From Amycolatopsis pittospori (GTDB lineage Bacteria > Actinomycetota > Actinomycetes > Mycobacteriales > Pseudonocardiaceae), in assembly GCF_013870525.1 (NCBI RefSeq), contig NZ_JACBXD010000014.1:62001-126000 (forward strand): DNA of 64,000 nucleotides, in the 5' to 3' direction. The position numbers and the translations under genes are program-made. The notes under the pieces are model-generated. The model saw only the letters and a list, made by a program, of their open reading frames with translations, had not been told where the DNA came from and did not search any database. Positions 56,869-64,000 of this stretch are shown in pieces (the stretch's first letter is position 1; every line of letters starts with the position of its first letter).

Positions 56869-57264
56869 TCAGGCTTGGCCCGCCGTCTCCCAGAGACCCA
56901 TCACGTTGCCTTCCGGGTCCTTGAAGTAGGCGGAGAAGCCCATGTCGCCGACGGCGGTGCGCCCGATGAGGGTTTCGCCGCCCTGTTTGTCGATGACCGC
57001 GAGCGTGTCATCGATGCTCCCGACGTCGAGCACGAGCACCGGGCCGGGGGAGGGACTGAGGTCTTTCGACAGCATCCCGCCGTTGATGAAGCCCGGCTCC
57101 GACGGCATGCCGGTCTCGACCGTCGGTCCGGACGAGACCATCGTGTAGTCCATCCCGGGCATCGCGTCGGCCTTCCAGCCGAAGACCTCCCGGTAGAAAC
57201 CGCGTGCGCGCTCGCCGTCTTCGAACGGAATCTCGAAGTGCACGACCCGTCCGGTCATCGTCAT
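56869..57264 (-). CDS. VOC-family (glyoxalase/bleomycin-resistance fold) protein
   Basis: About 131 residues: RVVHFEIPFEDGERARGFYREVFGWKAD, a central GGMLSKDLSPSPGPVLVLDVGSIDDTLAVIDKQGG and a C-terminal GFSAYFKDPEGNVMGLWE with the metal-ligand Glu. This subgroup (VOC, CFP30/27-kDa-antigen-like) is common in actinobacteria, function unknown. AGGAG lies before two ATG codons (57264 and 57258); either could be used. The gap to the rox gene is 62 bases, so the two may be co-transcribed. Confidence 0.83.
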   Translation of the reverse strand: MTMTGRVVHFEIPFEDGERARGFYREVFGWKADAMPGMDYTMVSSGPTVETGMPSEPGFINGGMLSKDLSPSPGPVLVLDVGSIDDTLAVIDKQGGETLIGRTAVGDMGFSAYFKDPEGNVMGLWETAGQA

Positions 57265-57326
57265 CAACTCCTGTCGTGGCAGCGGGTTTCGAACGCCACC
57301 AGCCAATAGCCGGCGGCTCCCGCGCA

Positions 57327-58913
<1,587 letters not shown>

Positions 58914-58979
58914 TCATTTCAGTCCGCAGTGGACGGACAAACCCCCGATAGAGGTAACTCCCTCGGCTGTGACCTGCGT

Positions 58980-59028
58980 CGAACATGTTCGTGACGAACT
59001 TGTTCGGAGCGAACATGTTCGTTAGGGT
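58980..59028. promoter_or_regulatory. Three 12-base palindromes at 15-base intervals plus -10 box
   Basis: CGAACATGTTCG (58980-58991), CGAACTTGTTCG (58995-59006) and CGAACATGTTCG (59010-59021) are centred exactly 15 bases apart; the outer two are perfect palindromes, the middle one has a single change. TAGGGT (59023-59028) follows directly and ends 6 nt before the TetR ATG. Binding of the TetR protein here would cover the promoter. Confidence 0.85.
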
Positions 59029-59034
59029 GGCCGC

Positions 59035-59706
59035 ATGGCACCTGAGAAGAGCCGCCGGGAACGTCCGGCCAAACCCGCGCTGACGCGGAACGGCATCGTC
59101 GCGGCCGCGGTCGGGATCCTGCGTGAGGAAGGCCTGCGGAAGGTCACGATGCGCCGCCTGGCGCAGGAACTCGACACCGGCGCGGCCTCGCTCTACGTCT
59201 ACGTCCGCAACACCGCCGAGCTGCACGCGGCGATCCTGGACGAACTGCTCGGCACGATCGAGCCGTCGTCCGAGGGCGACTGGCGTGAACAGCTCGAGCG
59301 ACTGCTCACGGCGTACACGGCGATGCTCCTCGAGTACCCCGGCCTCGCGTTGTCCGCGCTGGTCGCGCGTCCGAGCGGGGAGAACTACCTCGATCTGGTC
59401 GAGCGGCTACTGGAACTGCTCGCCGAGGGGGACGTCCCGGCCGAACGGCGTGCCTGGGGTGTCGACGTCCTCCTGCAGCACGCGACGGCGACCGCAGCCG
59501 AGCACGCCGACGAGGAATCGCCGGAGGAGTGGGACGCGCTGGCCCGCGCCGTCCGAGACGCCGACGCGGCGACCCACCCGCAGATCGCCGCCCACTCCGC
59601 CGACCTCCTCTCCGGGCAGCCCGCCCAGCGACTCTCGTGGGGCCTGCAGGTGCTGATCACCGGAGTCACGCACACCGCCGTACCGCCCGAAAGGACCCAG
59701 CCATGA
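59035..59706 (+). CDS. TetR-family regulator, TetR(C)-type
   Basis: 223 residues. HTH: LTRNGIVAAAVGILREEGLRKVTMRRLAQELDTGAASLYVYVRNTAELHAAILDELL (about 16-72), with the LYVYVRN wording of the TetR/TetR_C subfamily that guards drug-modifying or efflux genes. The C-terminal domain is about 140 residues. It is joined by ATGA to a TetX-like monooxygenase gene and sits behind three palindromes that it probably binds, so it should repress both genes until a drug-like ligand appears. Divergent from rox, 247 bases away. Confidence 0.9.
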   Translation: MAPEKSRRERPAKPALTRNGIVAAAVGILREEGLRKVTMRRLAQELDTGAASLYVYVRNTAELHAAILDELLGTIEPSSEGDWREQLERLLTAYTAMLLEYPGLALSALVARPSGENYLDLVERLLELLAEGDVPAERRAWGVDVLLQHATATAAEHADEESPEEWDALARAVRDADAATHPQIAAHSADLLSGQPAQRLSWGLQVLITGVTHTAVPPERTQP

Positions 59707-60836
59707 CCACCCACCACCCCATCGCGATCATCGGAGCCGGCCTCGGCGGACTCACCCTGGCCCGCGTCCTGCACGTCAACGGCATCGAAGCCGCGGTCTT
59801 CGACCTGGACGCCTCGCCATCCGCCCGGACGCAGGGCGGCATGCTCGACATCCACGAGGAGTCCGGCCAGGAAGCACTCCGCGCCGCCGGTCTCCACGAC
59901 GAGTTCCGCACCCTCGTCCACCCAGGCGGCGAGGCGCTGCGCATCGTCGACCAGCACGCCGTCGTCCACCTCGAGGAGACGGACGACGGGGACGGCGGAC
60001 GTCCCGAAGTAGCCCGCGGGGACCTCCGCGATCTGCTGCTCGGCTCGCTGCCCGAGGGCGTCGTCCGTTGGGGCGCGAAGGTCACCGGCACCCGCTCGCT
60101 CGGCCACGGCCGTCACGAGGTCACACTCGCCGACGGCACGGCGTTCACCACGGATCTCCTGATCGGCGCCGACGGCGCGTGGTCGAGGGTGCGGCCCTTG
60201 GTTTCCGACGCCAAGCCTTCCTACGAAGGCGTCTCGTTCGTCGAGGTCCACCTCCACGACGCGCTGACCCGTCATCCCGCGAGCGCCGCCCTCATCGGCG
60301 ACGGGATGTTCTTCGGACTCGGTGCGGGCAAAGGGTTCCTGGCCCACCACGACACCAGCGGCAGCCTGCACGTCTACGTCGCACTGAAGACCGAGGCGAA
60401 CTGGACCTCCACGGTCGACTTCAGCGACATCCCCGGCGCGAAGGCCGCCGTGCTGAAGCACTTCGACGGCTGGGACGCGGGCCTGCGGGCACTGATCACC
60501 GACGCGGACGGCGACCTCACCTCGCGGCCGATCCACGCGCTGCCGATCGGGCACCGCTGGAACCGCGTCCCCGGTGTCACCCTCCTCGGCGATGCCGCCC
60601 ACCTGATGTCGCCCTTCGCCGGCGAGGGCGCCAATCTCGCGATGCTCGACGGGGCCGAACTGGGACTCGCCCTCGCCGCCCATCCCGGCGACGTGGAAGC
60701 CGCCCTCGAGACCTACGAGAAGGCGCTGTTCCCGCGAAGCGAGGCATCAGCGGCGGAGTCGGCGGAGAGCCTCGTTCTCTGCTTCGCCGAGGACTCCCCG
60801 AAGCCGCTACTGGAACGGTTCGCCTCGTATCGGTGA
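59703..60836 (+). CDS. TetX-like FAD-dependent monooxygenase
   Basis: 377 residues. AIIGAGLGGLTLARVLHVNGI (FAD-binding GxGxxG), SARTQGGMLDIHEESGQEAL (the TetX-type second motif), LIGADGAWSRVRPLV (DG motif) and LLGDAAHLMSPFAGEGANLAMLDGAELGLAL (GD motif) match the TetX/aromatic hydroxylase family. TetX inactivates tetracyclines; genomic relatives mostly have unknown aromatic substrates. Overlaps the TetR gene by 4 nt. The C-terminal helix that TetX uses as a bridge appears present (SAAESAESLVLCFAED). It is the second flavin monooxygenase in this 4-kb stretch, unrelated in detail to Rox. Confidence 0.87.
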   Translation: MTTHHPIAIIGAGLGGLTLARVLHVNGIEAAVFDLDASPSARTQGGMLDIHEESGQEALRAAGLHDEFRTLVHPGGEALRIVDQHAVVHLEETDDGDGGRPEVARGDLRDLLLGSLPEGVVRWGAKVTGTRSLGHGRHEVTLADGTAFTTDLLIGADGAWSRVRPLVSDAKPSYEGVSFVEVHLHDALTRHPASAALIGDGMFFGLGAGKGFLAHHDTSGSLHVYVALKTEANWTSTVDFSDIPGAKAAVLKHFDGWDAGLRALITDADGDLTSRPIHALPIGHRWNRVPGVTLLGDAAHLMSPFAGEGANLAMLDGAELGLALAAHPGDVEAALETYEKALFPRSEASAAESAESLVLCFAEDSPKPLLERFASYR

Positions 60837-60928
60837 GGAGTAAGTCAAGCCTCCGGCCTCGCCCGCGAAGGCAAGGCAACCGTCGTTCACCTCCGGACGT
60901 ACATCCGATAGGCGAGCGAGGGGAAGCG

Positions 60929-61753
60929 ATGCCGAAGACCGATTCGGGCCGGCGGGCCGACCTCACCCACGAAGAGGTCGCGAGGACCAGAGGGTGGCTT
61001 GGCAAACGCGGCATCGAGGTGGGGGAGCCGTCCAGACTGATCGCCGTCCGTGTCGGCCCCCGCCTGAGCCGATCGGTACCCGGCCGGTTCCGCTGGCTCG
61101 CCGGTGCCGTGGCGGTGAGCCTTCTGCTGAGCGTGGGCATCGGCTTCTTCGTGCTTCGCGGCGACCAGTTGCCAGTGAGCATCACCATCTACGTCATCTG
61201 CGCTTCCCTGCAGGTCGCACTTTGGCTTTCGTGTTCACACCGCGAACGGACACTGGAGCCGCTCCCGGTGATGGACCGGCGCTCCGGACGGCCGCCCGTC
61301 TTCAAAGCCCTCGACGCCTGGTTCGTGGCCTCGACCGTGATCACCTTCGGCGGCGGCGCCGCGCTCGCGACGGCCATGTACCTCACCACTTCGGAGAAGG
61401 CGTACGCACGGGGCTGGCTCATCGGACTCGGCTGGGCAGCCCTGTGCTGCACGGTGATCCTCGTCGGCACCCTCCGGCGGCCGGTGTACGCCCAGGACAC
61501 CGCTTCGGCCACCATCGACACCGAACTGCGCGCCCTGGACATCCAGACCGCGGTGCCCGGTTTCTACCCGCTGGTCGTCCTTCTCGACCTCTCGTTCGGC
61601 GGCCGACCGGACGCTGGTTTCGCCGGCTGGCTGATCGCCTACGCCGTCCTCGGGCTCGGAACGATGATGATCGGCACCTGGCGCCAGCGTCGTCGTCCCG
61701 CGTTACCGCCCGGCGACTACGGAACCCCCGTCCGGCCGCTGATCGCTCACTAG
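60929..61753 (+). CDS. Hypothetical membrane protein
   Basis: 274 residues. A soluble basic N-terminus of about 65 residues (LTHEEVARTRGWLGKRGIEVGEPSRLI) is followed by about five to six membrane helices (WLAGAVAVSLLLSVGIGFFVL, ITIYVICASLQVALWLS, AWFVASTVITFGGGAALATAMYL, GLGWAALCCTVILVG, and a C-terminal pair). I recognise no family. GAGGGGAAG 5 nt before the ATG fixes the start. Its stop overlaps the stop of the ECF41 sigma gene on the other strand. Confidence 0.72.
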   Translation: MPKTDSGRRADLTHEEVARTRGWLGKRGIEVGEPSRLIAVRVGPRLSRSVPGRFRWLAGAVAVSLLLSVGIGFFVLRGDQLPVSITIYVICASLQVALWLSCSHRERTLEPLPVMDRRSGRPPVFKALDAWFVASTVITFGGGAALATAMYLTTSEKAYARGWLIGLGWAALCCTVILVGTLRRPVYAQDTASATIDTELRALDIQTAVPGFYPLVVLLDLSFGGRPDAGFAGWLIAYAVLGLGTMMIGTWRQRRRPALPPGDYGTPVRPLIAH

Positions 61754-62622
61754 GCCCGGCTCAACGGGATCGTCTCCTCGATCCGGGCGAGCTTGTGCGG
61801 GTTGCGGAACGCGTAGATCCGCGCGATGCGGCCGTCCTCGATGACGAAACCGATCGCCGAGTCGAGCCTGCCGCCGAGATCGATCCGCAGCGCGGGCGCG
61901 CCGTTGATCCACACGACCTCGACATGCGCGCCGACGACACGCTCGGGGAAGCCCGCCAGGAGCCGCGCCACCCGCTTCGCACCGGAAATCGGCTCCAGGA
62001 ACGCCTGCACCACCCCTCCGCCGTCGGCGACCATCACGACCTCCGGGGAGAGGATGTCGAAAAGTCCTTGCAGGTCACCGGTTTCCAGCGCCGCCCGGAA
62101 CTTCTCCACCGCCGCCCGCTGATCGGCCTTGCTGACCTCCATCCGGGGACGCCGCGCCGCGACATGTTCCCGGGCCCGGTGGGCGATCTGCCGGACGGCG
62201 CCCGCGGACTTCCCGACGGCCCCGGCGATCTCGCCGAACGGCGCGTCGAACACCTCCCGCAGTACGAACACCGCCCGCTCCGTCGGGCTGAGCGTCTCCA
62301 GCACCGTCAGCATCGCGATCGAGACACTTTCCGCGAGCTCGACGTCCTCGGCCACATCGGGGCTGGTCAGCAGGGGTTCGGGCAGCCACTCGCCGACGTA
62401 GTCCTCGCGGCGCCGGGCGAGGGAGCGGAGCCGGTTGAGCGCCTGCCGGGTCACGATCCGCACCAGATACGCCCGCGCGTCGCGCACCCCGGCCCGGTCG
62501 ACGTCGGCCCACCGCAGCCACGTCTCCTGCACGGTGTCCTCGGCGTCGGCCGCCGAGCCGAGCATCTCGTAGGCCACGGTGAAGAGCAGGCCGCGGTGGA
62601 TGACGAACGGATCCTCGCTCAT
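61750..62622 (-). CDS. ECF41-type sigma factor with SnoaL-like regulatory tail
   Basis: 290 residues. Sigma region 2 covers about 10-70 (AYEMLGSAADAEDTVQETWLRWADV) and region 4 about 105-160 (LSPTERAVFVLREVFDAPFGEIAGAVGKSAGAVRQIAHRAREHV). The linker motif YVGEWLPEP (75-83) and the DGGG motif of the C-terminal SnoaL-like domain (200-203) are the defining marks of ECF41, where the tail controls activity. The gene directly upstream encodes a carboxymuconolactone-decarboxylase protein, the usual ECF41 partner, joined by ATGA. Confidence 0.93.
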   Translation of the reverse strand: MSEDPFVIHRGLLFTVAYEMLGSAADAEDTVQETWLRWADVDRAGVRDARAYLVRIVTRQALNRLRSLARRREDYVGEWLPEPLLTSPDVAEDVELAESVSIAMLTVLETLSPTERAVFVLREVFDAPFGEIAGAVGKSAGAVRQIAHRAREHVAARRPRMEVSKADQRAAVEKFRAALETGDLQGLFDILSPEVVMVADGGGVVQAFLEPISGAKRVARLLAGFPERVVGAHVEVVWINGAPALRIDLGGRLDSAIGFVIEDGRIARIYAFRNPHKLARIEETIPLSRA

Positions 62623-63212
62623 GCCGGCGTGACCGTCTCGGCGTCCGGCCGCGCGAGCGGACGCAGTTCGCACGCGGCGGCGAAGCCCTGTGCCTCGATC
62701 CCGAGCGCGCTGTTGGTGCGCGTGGACAGGTTCGCGAACGCGATCGACGCGGTGAGCTCGACCATCCCGGCAGGGCCGAGTTCCTTGAGCAACGCCGCGG
62801 CCAGTTCGTCGGTGACCTCCGTCGGGGTCCGGCTCATCGCTTCGGCGTACTCCATCACCAGCCGCTCGAGCGGCGTGAAGACGTCGGATTCGCGCCACCG
62901 CGGCACTTCGCGGGCCTTCTCCACATCGAGTCCTTCGTTGTGGGCGTGGAAATATCCGAAGTCGAGGCACCACGTGCACCCGACGAGCGACGAGACCGCC
63001 ATATGCGCGAAGGACTTGAGGTTCGGATCAACCTTGTCCCACTTCTCGACCTTGCGGCCGAACGCGCTCATGTTCATCACCACCGCGGTGTGATGCCACA
63101 TCACCTCGGCGGGCTCGGGTACCTCACCGAAAGTGCGACGGCTGTAGGCCTTCACGAGCCGTCCCGTGATTCCGGTGAGTTCGGCCTTGGGAACCCTGGT
63201 CGTGCCGGTCAT
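62619..63212 (-). CDS. Carboxymuconolactone decarboxylase/AhpD-like protein (ECF41 partner)
   Basis: 197 residues. The AhpD-type redox motif is GCTWCLDFGYFHAHNEG (Cys79, Cys82, His91), in an all-helical fold. Such COE-type proteins (carboxymuconolactone decarboxylase, oxidoreductase or epimerase) are the typical targets and neighbours of ECF41 sigma factors; the two Cys suggest peroxide or thiol chemistry. AGGAGG lies 6 nt before the ATG at 63212. The ECF41 gene follows with a 4-nt overlap. Confidence 0.9.
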   Translation of the reverse strand: MTGTTRVPKAELTGITGRLVKAYSRRTFGEVPEPAEVMWHHTAVVMNMSAFGRKVEKWDKVDPNLKSFAHMAVSSLVGCTWCLDFGYFHAHNEGLDVEKAREVPRWRESDVFTPLERLVMEYAEAMSRTPTEVTDELAAALLKELGPAGMVELTASIAFANLSTRTNSALGIEAQGFAAACELRPLARPDAETVTPA

Positions 63213-63276
63213 GTCTCCTCCTGATGTCGGTTCGCCATGAAGACACCGGGAGCGGACGGGTTGTGACAGCCGGAGT

Positions 63277-63915
63277 TCACACCGGTTCGTGCTGGGACCG
63301 CCGGGCGTAGGCGCGGGCGGCGCGGGCCCGATCGCCACAGCGCACCGAACACCACTGACGGCGGCCGTTGCGCAGGAAGAACCGCGTGCACGGAGCGGAT
63401 CCGCAGGCGGTGAGCCGTTCGGCGTCCGGACCCGTGACGAGGTCCGCGGCGTTGGCGGCGAGGACCGCCAGGGCGTGCTCGACGATCTGGGTGATCGGGT
63501 GCGGGGCCGTCCGGTGCAGACCCTGGATCGGATCCCAGCGCAGGAGTTCCGCGGTCGGCGCCTTGCTCAGCGCGTCGTTGACGGCGTTGAGCGCGCTCTG
63601 CGGTGCCGGATCCGAGCACGACCGCGACGCGAGCAGCACCCTCACCTGCTCCCGAAGTGACCGGACCTGTGCCGCGCACATCTCCCGCAGGCCGGCGTCG
63701 GGCGGGGCGAGCCCCTGCTCGGCCAGCCAGTCCGCCGCCGTGCCCGGGGTGCCGAGGAGGTCGACGAAATGTCCGCCGGGCAACGCGATGGCGGTGTTGG
63801 CGAGCGCGAGCGCGATGTACTGCTCCGCGCCCGGGGCGGGCGGCAGGACATCGGTGTCGAGGTCGGAACCGGCGGTGTCGTCCACGTCCTCATGGTAGGC
63901 GTCGCGTTCAACCAT
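63277..63915 (-). CDS. CGNR zinc-finger protein with duplicated upstream operator
   Basis: 212 residues. An ABATE-type helical N-terminal region (about 30-150, EQYIALALANTAIALPGGHFVDLLGTP) precedes the finger LTACGSAPCTRFFLRNGRRQWCSVRCGDRARAARAYARR, in which CGDR replaces CGNR. The ATG at 63915 is the only start before the conserved region. Two identical inverted repeats lie just upstream (63925-63997), so it is probably autoregulated together with a divergent gene beyond the window edge. Third CGNR gene in the window. Confidence 0.85.
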   Translation of the reverse strand: MVERDAYHEDVDDTAGSDLDTDVLPPAPGAEQYIALALANTAIALPGGHFVDLLGTPGTAADWLAEQGLAPPDAGLREMCAAQVRSLREQVRVLLASRSCSDPAPQSALNAVNDALSKAPTAELLRWDPIQGLHRTAPHPITQIVEHALAVLAANAADLVTGPDAERLTACGSAPCTRFFLRNGRRQWCSVRCGDRARAARAYARRSQHEPV

Positions 63916-63922
63916 GAGAAAG

Positions 63923-63998
63923 TCTCACGGAATCCATTGCACTCTTCCGTGAGAACGGTCTAGGGTCGCTCACGGAAAGAACAATACCTATCCGTGAG
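63923..63998. promoter_or_regulatory. Two identical TCACGGA-N14-TCCGTGA operators
   Basis: Operator 1: TCACGGA (63925-63931) and TCCGTGA (63946-63952). Operator 2: TCACGGA (63970-63976) and TCCGTGA (63991-63997). Both have 14-base spacers and their centres are 45 bases apart. A plus-strand promoter (TTGCAC 63937-63942, TAGGGT 63961-63966, 18-base spacer) lies between them and points to a gene beyond the window. Confidence 0.8.
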
Positions 63999-64000
63999 GT

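Noticed and set aside
58980..59021. Possible LexA/SOS boxes (GAAC...GTTC)
   Set aside because: The actinobacterial SOS box needs four bases between GAAC and GTTC. Here there are two, and the triple regular spacing fits the adjacent TetR gene better.

Overview
The window is high-GC (roughly 70%), densely coded actinobacterial chromosome. GTG and TTG starts, ATGA/GTGA gene overlaps, start codons only 6-7 nt after a TAnnnT box, F420-dependent enzymes, an AfsR-type SARP regulator, the DUF3090/SCO1664/DUF3097 gene set, a GPI-mannosyltransferase-like PIG-V protein and an MptA/MptB-type mannosyltransferase all point to Pseudonocardiales. The protein style and the long intergenic palindromes fit Amycolatopsis best; that genus assignment is an inference. 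I see no rRNA, tRNA, CRISPR array or insertion sequence.

Layout. 1-7 kb: end of an ABC-F protein, secreted GH1 and GH5 glycosidases, a flavin oxidoreductase, a CGNR zinc-finger regulator, an ECF sigma factor with a SnoaL-like tail, and a RibD/DHFR-fold reductase. 7-13.5 kb: a thiolase coupled to a QueG-like iron-sulfur protein under a divergent HxlR regulator, then a 1000-residue SARP regulator. 13.5-18 kb: small TetR and ABM genes, then two divergent units of polytopic membrane proteins with a cupredoxin-like lipoprotein, a candidate undescribed metal-handling system. 18-25.4 kb: a complete oligopeptide-type ABC importer whose binding protein carries a C-terminal membrane anchor, then an alpha-1,6-mannosyltransferase. 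25.5-34.7 kb: housekeeping-type genes (F420 PPOX, methyltransferase, LD-carboxypeptidase, S9 peptidase, DUF3090, SCO1664, APH, DUF3097, NfeD, SPFH). 35-42.5 kb: small regulator-plus-enzyme modules (MerR/MFS/FMN reductase, VOC/ArsR/SRPBCC, TetR, SGNH, PadR/hydrolase).

42.5-50 kb is the best-defined pathway. A divergent GntR regulator faces six genes, each joined to the next by a 4-nt overlap: a D-2-hydroxyacid dehydrogenase, OtnI-like isomerase, Asp/Glu-racemase-like protein, OtnK kinase, OtnC decarboxylase and a signal-less binding-protein-like protein. A TRAP large permease and a tiny membrane protein follow. Together these should take up a four-carbon sugar acid and convert it to a triose phosphate.

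50-64 kb: epoxide hydrolase/MarR pair, PIG-V mannosyltransferase, a small patch with a CGNR protein, a zinc ribbon and a tyrosine recombinase, a deaminase/F420 enzyme pair, Lrp, VOC, a rifampicin-monooxygenase-type flavoprotein (rox) with a rifamycin-element-like motif upstream, a TetR/TetX-like pair behind three evenly spaced palindromes, an ECF41 sigma factor with its carboxymuconolactone-decarboxylase partner, and a third CGNR gene with a duplicated operator at the window edge.
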